NCBI GenBank assembly: GCA_010356995.1
Contig: ML996690.1
Coordinates: 747,420-811,419 of the forward strand
DNA length: 64,000 bases
Reading direction: 5' to 3'
From: Trichodelitschia bisporula
Taxonomy: Eukaryota > Ascomycota > Dothideomycetes > Phaeotrichales > Phaeotrichaceae
Notes under the pieces: generated by a model
Told to the model about the DNA's origin: nothing
Database searches by the model: none
The model's input: only the letters and a program-made list of their open reading frames with translations
Made by a program: the position numbers and the translations under genes
Part shown: one piece after another, positions 22,419 to 33,800 of the stretch
Layout: the number at the start of each line of letters is the position of its first letter
How positions within the stretch are numbered: the first letter of the stretch is position 1

Positions 22419-22870
22419 ATGGCCTCCAGTTCCCCCAGCGGTCCCAGCGATCTGACGCAATCCGGCGTCACCATCCCATCTGACAGCGAGATCTATGAGG
22501 GCAACAATGAGCTCTCCTCGTCGCCTCCCTCGTCTTCACCGCTCATCCTCTACTCCCCGCCTAGCGCCTGGGGACTCTTTCGCGGCGCCGTGATCAATCT
22601 CTTTCTCCCTTTCGTCAACGGTCTCATGCTTGGCTTTGGCGAGCTCTTCGCTCACGAAATGGCGTTTCGTCTGGGCTGGGCCAACACAAAGGCATTACTC
22701 CAAGTTGTGTATTGCTGGCATTGGGCACTTCTGACTATCTTTTTCAGGTCTTCCCTGCGTGGCGGAGCAGCACACGGAGTGCCGGCCCCGGCGTCGAGAT
22801 TAGGAACAATTCTAGCAGCAGCCGGCGGAAGCTGTCTGAAGACTTGGACCTGTACACCAGCTTGGAATGA
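22419..22870 (+). CDS. MIM1: mitochondrial import protein 1 (Mim1)
   Basis: Exons 22419-22691 and 22748-22870 give 131 residues. Mim1 sits in the mitochondrial outer membrane and helps insert alpha-helical outer-membrane proteins. The core INLFLPFVNGLMLGFGELFAHE matches the family's transmembrane helix with its GXXXG-like glycines (yeast: INLLLPFLNGMMLGFGELFAHE). It is preceded by a Ser/Pro-rich N-terminus and followed by RLGWANTKVFPAWR and an acidic tail. The intron lacks a good GT donor. The join that fits the family (ACAAAG then GTCTTCCC) uses GC at 22692-22693 with a CTGAC branch and TTTCAG acceptor. A GT at 22704 would add four residues (ALLQ) in frame. Small size is normal for Mim1. Confidence 0.88.
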
Positions 22871-23180
22871 ACGGAAGCCATCGACTGTTCCCCCAATGTA
22901 CATACTGTCATACTCCTCATCTCGGCGCCAATCTCCCATTTATGCCGCGTGGGGTTGTGGGACATATCAGGAAATAGACGGAGCATATGGCACACTCGAA
23001 GCAATGAATAAGTTATAGTTAGGTGACACCGAGGTGACGTTGTAGTTGTTGGGATTTTCTACCACCATTTAGGCCTGGCCTCAGTATCGAGGTATTGGAG
23101 AATCACTTCTCACAGCTTACCACTAACCTTGCTTAAGGACATCGCGATAAGCCGTGGAGTACGTATTCGCTGCAACTAAG

Positions 23181-23216
23181 GCCACCCGACGGGCCACCCG
23201 CCGGGCCACCCGTCGG
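23181..23216 (+). repeat. 12-bp tandem repeat, 3 copies, near-palindromic
   Basis: GCCACCCGACGG, GCCACCCGCCGG and GCCACCCGTCGG follow one another. Each holds CCCG-N-CGGG with a different centre base (with the following G), so each unit is a near-perfect inverted repeat. Confidence 0.85.
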
Positions 23217-23851
23217 GTCTCCCGTGAATGGTATCCCCCTGGCAATTGACGCAGCGCACGAATAACTCTCATCAACCGATCTCGAGTCTAATAACAGGAA
23301 CTTGGGTTTATAGATCCATTCGGACGTGGCTCAAGAAGCGGGGAAGCTGCCTGGCATTCGGTGGCAGCGAAACAGCACGCCACACCCGCCATCGAAGAAT
23401 CACATTTTACGGGATGAGTGTCGTCCTTGATTTCCGGCTCATACTTCCACGGGTATCAGTGCAGCGGGGTCATCGTTACTCGCGGCTCCGACGGGACGCG
23501 GCCGGACGGGAGTCAAGCATGTCGCCAAACAGTACTGTAAACATCAGGTCTGGACAGCCTCACGAATCCCCGCACCTTCTAGGCCTTCCATGCCGCCTTA
23601 TTCGGGGAGCCGTAAGGCGTTGCGCATACTGCCTAGCGTCTGCAACTTTTTTCAGCTCTGACTGAAGTAAGCTGCCGGGTTGCGACACCAAATGGAGGGG
23701 CCTCAACGCTGCGCGTTTCACCTGTTGCTTCAATCTGCGGAGCAGTGACACCATCTGCACCGTTACTTCCACGGTCCCTGGCCGTGTCGCACAACCTTAA
23801 ACGTCAATTTGGATTTTTATATTCTGTCTTCCTCCCCTCTCGCATTGTGAC

Positions 23852-23863
23852 ATGGCTAGCTAA
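23852..23863 (+). promoter_or_regulatory. three-codon upstream ORF before the DUF3405 start
   Basis: ATG GCT AGC TAA, followed after three bases by the main ATG at 23867 in the same frame. Ribosomes starting at the first ATG would stop at once and might reinitiate or be lost. Confidence 0.6.
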
Positions 23864-23866
23864 ATC

Positions 23867-26214
23867 ATGTTGCTCGTTGGTCGTTCATTTCATCTGGTGG
23901 CGATTGCCGTTTGTGTTTATCTTTCCTTGATATTTGTCTTTGGAACATCGAAGACTACACATGGTATTGATTATAGGGACAGCAGTCAGGAGCAGCATGG
24001 ACCAGTCGAGGAGATTCTCACATTGGAAGAGGCGGCCAATCTTTACACAGCCTCGAGTAGTGAAAGACCACTAGTGGCAGTGACCTCGACACATTGGGAG
24101 GTTGTGACGAAGACCGTAGAGCAAGCTGCGCAGGAGTCGACTTCAGCTGCAGCGTCGACAACTTCAACAGCAACGGAATCAGATGCCCCCCAGCAGACAG
24201 GAGTCCAGCTGGATGAATATCTCAAAGATCTGTTGAACTGGCAACGCCCGTTGGCAAGCGATGGCCATTGGCCGCGCTACGAGGACTACGCCGACAGAGA
24301 TTATGATCCTAACAGATGGGAAGCGTTCAAACTGTAATAGCTCTCTGTCTATTCGTAATGTCAGCTAATGAAGTCAGTGAGGACGGGTACTACAAGTCAG
24401 GCACGAAACGGCTACCATCAGATGAAGCCGATGCATTGAAGATCGACTCGCCATACCCGGATTACCGCTCCGAACAATGGAAACGCCGCTGGAAAGGCGA
24501 CTTCGTCCCCTGTGAAGGACCAAGAGGCATCGAACTGACAGACAGCATCGAGGATTCCGTCCGAGTGTACCCCGGCGTCCCGCCCAACTTCCCAAAGCCC
24601 CTCGTCGGCTCCTCCGCAGCCATTGGCCTAGCCGACAACATCTGCGTCGACCGACTGCAGCGCTACGGCCCGTACGGGTACAACCCGCTCCTCCGCTTCC
24701 CCATCAGCATCGTCGACTGGGACAACGTCGACTGGGGCGAGCTGCAGAACAAATGCCTAGGCCGGAATAAGGAGCGCTTTGCGCCCCACGCTCGCGTCCG
24801 CCCCGCTATGAAGCCCGACTTCGCGAACCAGGACCCGGTGGACGAGACCTTGCACGAGGAGATCCGTCGCGAGGAGCCGGACCCGCCTGAGGGCGAGCCG
24901 CAGTACGAGCCTCGCACCGCTGTGCTCATCCGTACTTGGGAGGGCTACGATTACTCGCAGAACGATGTGCTAGCCATTCGTGCCATGGTCTCGGAGCTGG
25001 CGCTGCGTACCGGCGGCACGTACCAAGTGTTCCTGTTCGTCAACATTAAGGACCGCGGGATGCCGATCCATACCTCGCCCGCGGCCTACGACCATATGCT
25101 CGCGAAAACGGTGCCGCGCGAATTGCGCTCCATCGCCGTGCTGTGGAACGAGGACATGGTGCAGCGGATGTACCCGCTTGTCGGCGATTGGCAGGTGTAC
25201 TGGCACCAGTACATGCCGGTGCAGTGGTTCGCGGAGACACATCCACAGTTCGATTACGTGTGGAACTGGGAGGTCGATGTGCGCTCTATCGGGAACCACT
25301 TCCATCTGCTCGACCGCCTAGGCGACTTTGCGGCGAAGCAGCCGCGCAAATATCTGTGGGAGCGCAATGCGCGCTTCTTCATCCCCTCACACCACGGGGA
25401 CGACTTTTCGGCCTTTGCCAAAGCAAGCAACGCCATTATCGCCGAATCCGCAGCGGCAGGCAACATCACCCCCGTTTGGGGTCCACAGCCCTTTTCCCCC
25501 TTGACCACCCCCCTCGGTCCGACTCCTCCCACCGCAGAATCCGCAGACGACTTCACCTGGGGCGTCGGCGAAGAAGCCGACTTCATAACCCTCCTCCCAA
25601 TGTGGGACCCCATCCATACATTTTGGACCATGAAGAACAAAGTCTGGAACTTCAGTCCTGGCATCGCGCCCTCCTTCACTGCCGAGCACCCAACCGACGA
25701 CGGCTTCTACCATCCGTATCTAGACACCATGCCACGGCGCGGGTTCATCAACACCGTGACACGGCTCAGCCGGCGCCTGCTCCGCGCCATGCACGCCGAG
25801 AATCGGGCCGGGCGCACCACACAGGCGGAAATGTGGCCCAGCACTGCGGCCCTCCATCATGGACTCAAGGCTGTGTACGCGCCGCACCCAGTGTACAGTG
25901 GGCATACGTGGCCGGGTCGATATGCGGATTTGGTGTTTAATGCGGATGGGGGGATTGGGGGGCGCTGGGGGCAAGAGAGGGATAGTATTTATAACCAGGA
26001 CCGTGAGGTTAATTTTAGGGATTGGAGTTGGTATTATCATGCGGGTTTCCCACGGGTGTTGTATCGCCGCTGGATGGGGTGGAGGGCGAGGGATGCGGCT
26101 GGGGAGTTTGGGGGGACGGAGTGGGAGGAGGGGGAACGCGGGCCTGGGGGGCGGATGTGCCTTCCGCCGATGCTGTTGCATCCGGTTAAGAGGGGGGATT
26201 TGGAGCTGGTGTAG
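23867..26214 (+). CDS. DUF3405 family type II membrane protein
   Basis: Exons 23867-24333 and 24378-26214 give 767 residues; the intron is GTAATA..GTCAG with a GCTAAT branch. A single hydrophobic segment near the N-terminus (FHLVAIAVCVYLSLIFVFG) precedes a Ser/Thr-rich stem, the topology of Golgi lumenal enzymes. The large C-terminal part (residues about 300-740) has the DUF3405 signature blocks: AVLIRTWEGYDYSQNDVLAIRAM, WQVYWHQYMPVQWFAETHPQFDYVWNWEVDVR, a tryptophan-rich GVGEEADFITLLPMWDP, and NFRDWSWYYHAGFPRVLYRRWMGW near the end. Function of the family is not established to my knowledge. The stem-plus-globular layout and the EVD within WNWEVD suggest a glycosyltransferase-like role, but that is inference. 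Confidence 0.85.
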
Positions 26215-26535
26215 GGTTTTTGGGGATGGAGTTTTGGGAAGCATAGGCATATCTTGGATAGAGAGGCGTTTCGGTCTTGATAATGAATCATGAAGCTCGT
26301 TTCCCTGACATCCAAGTGATGACCTTCAACCGAACTGCGAAGCTGATCCCACATCAACGCACCCCATAAGTGGTGGTGATCACCTTGTCGTGATTCCCCC
26401 GTATGGGGTTGCACATGCCAGCCCACCGTCCGATATCGGCCCCCCCGTTTGATCCCTGACATCATCCGCAAATCCACTCCAGATCTCCATCAAACCATCA
26501 CAAATATATCCTCTCTCCCCTCCACAAAGCCCACC
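26215..26535. other. short intergenic region
   Basis: About 320 bp between two plus-strand genes, holding the DUF3405 3' end and the PPX1 promoter. No distinct signal was identified. Confidence 0.5.
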
Positions 26536-27726
26536 ATGCCCCCCCGCCCCAACCTCACCTCCTTCCTCGCCGCCGCCAAGCAGGCCCTCCGCACCTCAAC
26601 ATTCCCCAATGCCACAACCCTAATCCTCGGCAACCCCTCGGCAGACCTAGACTCCCTAACCAGCGCCCTAACCCTCAGCTACATCCGCAGCATCACGCCC
26701 CCATTCGACCTACAAATCCCGATCCTGAACATCCCTGCCGCCGACCTCGCCCTGCGCCCTGAATTCACCGCTCTCCTACCGTACGCCGGTCTCCAACCGA
26801 GTCAGCTCATCACACTAGACGATGTACCCCCGACGCTGACACCGGGCGCCGTGTCTGTGCTGCTCGTGGATCACAATGCGATTACGGGGCCGATGGAGAG
26901 GTTCGCGGATGGTGTGAGCGGGTGTATTGATCACCATGACGACGAGGGCAAGGTGCCCGCAACAGCTGAGCTGCGCATCATCGAGCGCACTGGGAGCTGC
27001 ACCAGTTTGGTCGTCGGGCACGTAGCGGCCGCGTGGGACGCGCTGGACCCGGCGCCCGAAGTCGACGCGCAGGTCGCGAAGCTCGCTCTCGGTGCGATAC
27101 TCATCGACACGGGGTGTCTGGGGGACGGGGACAAGGTCACGGAGCACGACAGGCGGGCAGTAGATGTACTGGAGGGCAAGATCGCGGCGGCGTGGGAGGA
27201 GTGGGATAGGGAGGTGTTTTATGCTGCGCTGAGGCAAGCGAAGGAGGATCTTGGCCCGTTGGCACTGAGGGATGTTCTTCGCAAGGATTACAAGGAGTGG
27301 GATGAGAGCCTCCGCGTTGGTGTTGCGTCTGTTGTTAAGCCGCTTGCGTGGATGGCGGACAAGGCTGGGCGAGAAACGGGCAAGTCGCCCGCCGCTGCGC
27401 TCCTGGCCGACGTGGACGCCTTTGCGAAAGAGCGTAACGCGGGCCTGTTCGCCGTCATGACCACACATACAAACGACGACGGGCACTTCCACCGCGAGCT
27501 CCTACTGCTAGGCTTCGGCTCCGCAGGCATCGAGGCGGGTGAACGCTTCGTAGCCGAGTCAACCGAAGAACTCAGCCTCGCGCCGTGGGCCGGCAGCCTG
27601 AATCTCGCCGGCGCAGACGCAGACGGACAGACCCGGCGCTGGGCATGGGAGCAGCATGCTACACAACATAGCCGGAAGCGCGTAGGGCCATTGCTACGCG
27701 CAGCGGTGAGGCGGGGAGGGGGGTGA
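26536..27726 (+). CDS. PPX1: exopolyphosphatase Ppx1 (DHH superfamily)
   Basis: A single exon of 396 residues. Ppx1 removes terminal phosphates from inorganic polyphosphate; family II enzymes use two metal ions. The DHH motifs are all visible: GNPSADLDS (32-40, motif I), VDHN (111-114, motif II), DHHDDEG (132-138, motif III) and ILIDTGCLG (188-196, motif IV). The C-terminal DHHA2 domain shows YKEWDESLRVGVASVVKPL and the late HFHRELLLLGF. An open frame runs further 5' to a TTG, but 26536 is the first ATG and has the context CCACC. The lack of introns contrasts with most neighbours. High confidence. Confidence 0.93.
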   Translation: MPPRPNLTSFLAAAKQALRTSTFPNATTLILGNPSADLDSLTSALTLSYIRSITPPFDLQIPILNIPAADLALRPEFTALLPYAGLQPSQLITLDDVPPTLTPGAVSVLLVDHNAITGPMERFADGVSGCIDHHDDEGKVPATAELRIIERTGSCTSLVVGHVAAAWDALDPAPEVDAQVAKLALGAILIDTGCLGDGDKVTEHDRRAVDVLEGKIAAAWEEWDREVFYAALRQAKEDLGPLALRDVLRKDYKEWDESLRVGVASVVKPLAWMADKAGRETGKSPAAALLADVDAFAKERNAGLFAVMTTHTNDDGHFHRELLLLGFGSAGIEAGERFVAESTEELSLAPWAGSLNLAGADADGQTRRWAWEQHATQHSRKRVGPLLRAAVRRGGG

Positions 27727-30700
27727 GTTCGTTGCGCGCGGAAGGGGCGGGGGGCTGACATTCAGGGTGCCGATGTGAGGATCAGGATCGGGGCGAGGGC
27801 GGGGATGAGGTGGCGGGCGCGCTGTGTGAGGTGAGGTGGCTGATCGGCGGTGATCTGGATATGGGCTGAGGTGTTGGGCTGCTGTGGTGGGCGGATGATA
27901 GGGGGGAGGATGCGGAGATAGGCGAGCGGCGTTGGCGATGTTGGCCACCTGGCGATGATTTGGAGGTGGGGAGTTGCGGCGTGGTTGTGATGGTTTGATG
28001 GCTTGCTCGTCATGCTATCGCGAGCTGGAGCCTGGATTTGTGCAAGGCTTGATGCCAGTGCGAGGCCTGATGTTGCTGTACAAGTGCGGTCCGGTGTCAC
28101 GTGCCACGAGACTTGGCATATTTACTCTTTTCAGCATTTCAGAGCAAACCGACGTTTTCAAACTGTGTCTGCCTGACGGGAGGCCGGCTGGACGGACACG
28201 TCATGCGAGGAGATACGCAGGCTGAAGGCTGAAGGCTGTTCACTTGGACACCAGAGCTGAGAGGAAGCAAAGCAATTCTGACCGGCTGTTTGATATTCTT
28301 GACCGCAACCAGTGCAAATGATGCTATTCCGAATGAGCAAGACCCAGAGACCCAGTACCCAGTAGGCAGACGCGGATGCATGTTGGAAAGGGAGGTGTGA
28401 TGTCAAAACACGAGATACCGTTGTACAACCCCCCGCCAACCTCGGGCGTGCCATGAGAGGAAGGAGACGAGAAACCGGAGGTGTCCACGGAAGCTCAATG
28501 GACGACAAATCGCTCACAACAACACCGGCAAAGCGGCCGTGAAATTGGATCCAAAGAAAACTTGAGGCTGACCGGACGGGAAGCTAGATTGGACGAGTGA
28601 GCGAACCAAGGACGATAACAAGCTAAAAAGATGGGCGGAGATTGGTGATGCAGAAATGCATTGCAGGAAAGAAAAGCGAATTACCGGGCCGTGAATGGGC
28701 GAAATCGGACGATCCAACGACAATTTGCCACAAGGTACATAGCCGGGCCGAGATACATGAAATAAGTACCAGGCGCCCAAAGGGGAAAGAGGCACGGGTG
28801 GCCGACGACGACATCCAGCTGCAGGCGCGCCGTAAGGAGACGGCTGCAGGGCGCAAAGGTTAGTATGGCGACGAGTGAGGGACGGGCGCGGGCAAAATTG
28901 GGCATTCATCGCAGCTGGGCAGGCCGTCATTTAACGCAGCCGTGGGCGAAGTCACGACTTGTCGCTGTGACGGGCTGTGGCTTTGGGTTGAGGTTGACAG
29001 GTGCTGGGGCTGCCAACTCATCAAGCGCCATGCAAGCCGGGGGTCGGGGCGGGTGTGGTCGCGCGTACGTCTCGACCACTTGCCGGTTGCGACGGAGCGT
29101 ACGGTTCAAGGATGATGCGCGTTGAGAGAAAACAACAATTTGCAGTAAGCGAAAGGGATTGCTGCACCCATTGAAGCGAAGGAGGCCAATGTTTGGATGA
29201 GGTTGGGAAGCTGATGGAAGTTGGAGGGAGAGGTGAGATTGAGGAGAGAGGCAGAGAGGGTTAAGCGGTGCGGCTTACATAAGACTGTCAAAGTCTCAGC
29301 TGTTTTCCACGTGCACGGTCCACATTCCTTGCTGCTGATCAGCTTGCTCTCCGCCCCGCTGGCCTGGTGGGCGGCGCGGGGAGAGTGGAGGGACAGGGCG
29401 GGAGAGGGCGGGAGAGGGCGGTGGAAACGCGGGGGAAAAGGAATGGAAGTCGGGTATGCAGTTCGAGCCATGGTGAGTGGTGAGAAGTCGGGGAGTACGG
29501 AGTATCGGAAAGTATGCAAGTTACGCCCCAGCGAGCGAGTATCTGGCCGTGATAGCTCGCAAACAGCTTGCTTGCTGCCTCTGCGTCTGGATTGCTCTGG
29601 ATGCGAATACGGAAGCACAGTACGTTGCTAGTCTCCCTTTCATGCGCATGTTGCAGCTGTAGAATGTAACTCTGTTTGATGAAGAGAGAAGGACAGGCTG
29701 GAGCAGGCCTATCCTGTAGCCCACGCCAACTCTTTGCCGTCTTCACGCTCTTGTCCCCTACATGATCATGTAGCTAACAACCTGCAAGTCCAGGACAGGC
29801 CGTGCAGAGGAGAGCAAACAAGAGCCAGTGTTGCATCTGGAGAAATCTCTCCTCTTACCGGACTGCGGAGCGTACAGGTACATACGGAGTACATGATACT
29901 GTACACGTCCGTTGAGCCAGTAGAAGCGACGGCAGGTGTCTGTGGTGAGTGAAGAAGAAGAAGTCGAAGTGGCTTCTCTGTCTTCTTCTCCACCTCCAGG
30001 AGATGTTGCCTTCGTCCACTCCTCTACTGCACCACCCCTCCATCCCCACTTGCTTGGCTATGGTGAGTGGACATCGTGATTCGTCGCCGGCACTACGGCG
30101 ATGTGCTGGCCGTCTGCAAGTCATAGATTTGGGAAGGATTTTGTGGGTGAGAGAGACGAATTGTCTTCGTCGAACTGGCTGAAGCCTTGCATCTTTTGCA
30201 TCCACTGCCACATCCCCGTGTCTGCTTCTCTCCCCTTCTCACACCTATTTTCTGTGTGTGTTCGTAGCCCATCGCAAGTCGTCTCGCCCCATCGCCACTC
30301 ACAGAGGAGTGAGGAGTCAACCGCTCCCCCCCTCCCCCATCCCCACCACCCACCACCTCCGCCTCATCCATCCATCTCATCCCATCCAGCCCCAGCTTTT
30401 GCTCCCAACTTCATCTCAAAACCTTGCAAACTTTATCTCTGCTCATCTTTCTTTGCGTTGTTCAACAAGATCTTCACGGTGCAGCGTCGCTCTTCCTCTT
30501 CTTTTATCTTTCCGTGCCGAAGAGTGAAGCCCAACTCTTACCGAAGCGCGACTCGGCCTATCCCTCCCGTCCACCCCCCCGCTGGTCACCAATCAACACC
30601 AGCATCCCCGTCGAAGCCTTTGCGCTCCGCCAGCACATCGTACAGCAACACAAGTTGCCATTCAAACGTCGCTCGCCCGCCCGCCAACCCGTAACCACGC

Positions 30701-30844
30701 GCTTCCGCAACTTGTACTGCAGCTGCTGAGCTGGGCCTCATGCTGCTCTCTGGATAGCCGAAAGCGAGCCCAATCTAGTCATGATTTGACCTCATAGCGC
30801 CCTCCTCTTCCTCACGTAGTCCATCCCCCCCACCACATGGCGCG
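27727..30844. other. 3.1-kb gene-free stretch, long 5' regulatory region
   Basis: The longest space in the window. Open frames are many but short, with no recognisable domain. The last 700 bp, upstream of the large protein gene, are pyrimidine-rich on the plus strand (for example 30220-30440), as in fungal 5' untranslated regions. It could hold a long leader or a non-coding transcript. Nothing more can be supported by eye. Confidence 0.5.
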
Positions 30845-30848
30845 ATGA
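30837..30848 (+). promoter_or_regulatory. three-codon upstream ORF overlapping the main start codon
   Basis: ATG GCG CGA TGA. The TGA at 30846-30848 overlaps the main ATG at 30845-30847 as ATGA, an arrangement that permits termination-coupled reinitiation. Confidence 0.6.
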
Positions 30849-33800
30849 ACAGAAGCCAGCTTTCGTCGTCGTCGCCAGCGCCCGCGCCCTCTCCCTCTCG
30901 TAAGTCCACTTACCTACCTCCTACCCTATCCCAGAATGCAAAACTCCACTGCCACCTTGTTGTCCCTTCGCCGTGGATCCTATTGTTGCTCTGCCAATAA
31001 TCACTCGTTGTGCCCCCCTATGAGTTGGCACATGCTAACGTCGTCGCGCGGACCCTTCAGCCTCCTCCACCTCAATTACCTCCCCTCCTTCCGCCTCTCA
31101 AACTCCTACTCCTCCTTCCGACTCTCGTACCGAGTCGCATGAAAAAGTTCAGCGGGCTCCCATCCGGTCCCCGAGCCCTCCCAGGTCCCGCTCGTCACCC
31201 CAGCCGCGTCCTGATCACCAGAAAATGAGCAGTGGTGCTGGAGATCATACCAACAACAATGAACACGGGGACAACGCCTCCCAACAACCACAGCAACCAC
31301 GCCCACCCATGCCTTCATCATCAGCTTCGGCGCCGCTCGGACGACTGCCGCGTCTGCTTCCCCACGATCTTTCGCAGTACACGGACACCTCGCTCCCGAT
31401 AGCCGCCCTTCCCCATTCCAGCACCTCTCTTTCCGAACTCGCCCACCTCATCCGCCTCCAAAAGTACCAAGAGCAACGCCGGGCCCACTCGCGTGTCCGG
31501 TTACACCGATGGCTCGTATCCGCCGCCCTTTCGTCACGCCTCCTTCACTGCGGCGAGCTCGCCTATCGCACCCTCATTGAGAACTTTCGCTCCGACGACC
31601 GCAAAAGCTTTGCCACCCTGTACAATGCCATCCACGATGTGCGCAGTTCCTGCGACGCCACCCGGCGGTACGCTCTCTTGGAGCCCGACATGGAGACGGG
31701 CAAGACGAGGCTCTCGTCCAAGGCTGAGACCACCAACTTCTCAACCTTCATGCATGAGCTGCCTTCTCAGGTTCGCAATCCTCTGATCGAATTTGTGAGT
31801 GAGATTCGCACGAATCCCGATTTCTTGGCTGCTCGCATTGCCAGTCTGTCGCAGGCCGAGTTCTTCGCCCTCACCGGCTTCCGACCTCCCTTGGACCCGC
31901 AAGAGTCCGTCATGGCCTTGAGCAAAAATGCACCCATGAAGAAGCCTGTGTCCTCCGTTCCCAGCCCTGTTGAGCGTCTTCTTTCCTTTCAGCGTCACGA
32001 TCCCGTGTCCGCCCTCATCTACACTGTCTTTGCCAGCTCCTCCGGGCCAGATTCAGCTGAAGATTTGCGCCGCACCGATGCCTGGGCCACTACTTGCGCG
32101 CGCCTCATAACTGAGGCGAAGCCCGGCAGCACAAGACTGATCGGCAGCGTGCTCGACGCTTGGGCCGGTATGCGGGATTGGCCTGCCAAGGTCAACATTG
32201 AGCTGTTCCTCATGCAGGTTCTCCAGGAGGGCCAGTTCATCCTAGAAAAGGCCGACACTCAGCCGTCGAAGACTGGTGCCCTCGGCGACATGGTTGAGGC
32301 TACTGCCAAGCAGTTGGAGTACGCTGCAGAGGAGTTTTTCGACCGGTCTGTCAAGAAGCTGTTTGACGTGATTGACGATGAGCCCAGTGCTGGTGGCATG
32401 CCCGAGGGCGTGTTGGAGATTGGAAGCGCAATTCTGAAGAAGCTCAGCCACGCCAAAAAGCTGCGTCATGCGGCCGAAATCGTCATAATCCACCGCTGGT
32501 TTTTCTCGTCCTTTTTGCTTAGTGCACTCATCTTTCCAGAGGTATGGTCTTCACTCACCCGAAAGTGCACTTGCTAACGAAGACTAGAGCCATGGCATAA
32601 TGTCTGGCTATCATATCTCCAAGCCAGCTCGCGAGCTGATCCTCAAGGAGATCGCTCAGCGAGCCCAGAGACAGGTTCTTGGCATGGAGTACAACTTGTA
32701 AGTTTGCTTGGTCAACCATTGATTCAACGGAGTCTAACCGACTGCAGGAAGCAAACGGTGCAGATCATGCCCGAAGTCAAGAATCACATGGAGAATCTTC
32801 TTCAGCGTTTCAGGTTTCCGCGGTCCGCGACCCGGCCTGTCTTGTTGCCGGCGAAGGCCATCACCTCTCCGAGAGAGACGGTTGAGGTTCAGCCCTTTTT
32901 GGTTATCTGCCCCTCTGATTTGGTGACCCTCGTCAACTCACTCTTCCCGGAACGCCGGCCGTCATCGGAGCAGGGCGAGAAGAGCTTCTCCACCAGAGGC
33001 TTGGCCTCATCCGCTTCCTCAATGTCCGGGGTGTCAATCCCTTTCCATCTCAACTCAACCCCAGGCAATGGAAGCTCTGTACTCAGCAAGAGTGTGTCGT
33101 CAATGACGAGCGACACCACATCACGTGAGCCGCTGCTCGATCCCACTGACAAGGCAGACGACTCTGGTGATGGTCTTAACATTCAAGACCACAACGTTCC
33201 CTTCCGGATCGTGCCGACGGAGGATTGCGGTCGCCGTTTGCGGATGGCCTGCTCTGAGATGTCCAGGATCCTTGGCCAAGAGGCAACTGCCGGCTCGTGC
33301 CATCCGTGTGCCGAGAGGTGGGCGGTGCTCTACGTGTCTCCGGACGGCCAGAAGCTGAAGACCCGGATGGGCAAGGATGCCGAGGATGAGGATGAGCAAG
33401 AAGAGGATTCGCCGGACACCGACAGTGATGAAGACGGTCAGGGCTCCCAGATGGACCTTGCGTCGGACTACCACCAGGTCAAGGAGTCCATTGTCAAGCT
33501 GCTCCAGGAGTATGAACTTCCGAAGAATCTTGCTCCCGAGAACGAGTCGAAGCAGTTCAGCAACCGCACATCAACCCATCGCGGCCGCGGGGGTATGCGG
33601 AAGGACCGGATCACCACCATGCGTATAGATGAGGGAGCCTCCAACAGCCAGTTGTCGAGCCTCATTACTCATCAGCGTGGAGCCGGCTCTCGCCTTCGGC
33701 CTGGACAGCACGTCCGTAGCAACAGCGCCGGTGACCTGGAGGAGCCAAAGAAAGAGCGACCCGCGGATCTTGTTGTGATGCTTGAGGCTGCGTTTGTCCA

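Larger units (their letters stand above)
22871..23866. other. intergenic region with a small GC-rich tandem repeat
   Basis: About 1 kb upstream of the DUF3405 gene. It contains a 12-bp triplet repeat at 23181-23216 and a three-codon upstream ORF at 23852-23863. No gene was recognised. Confidence 0.6.
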
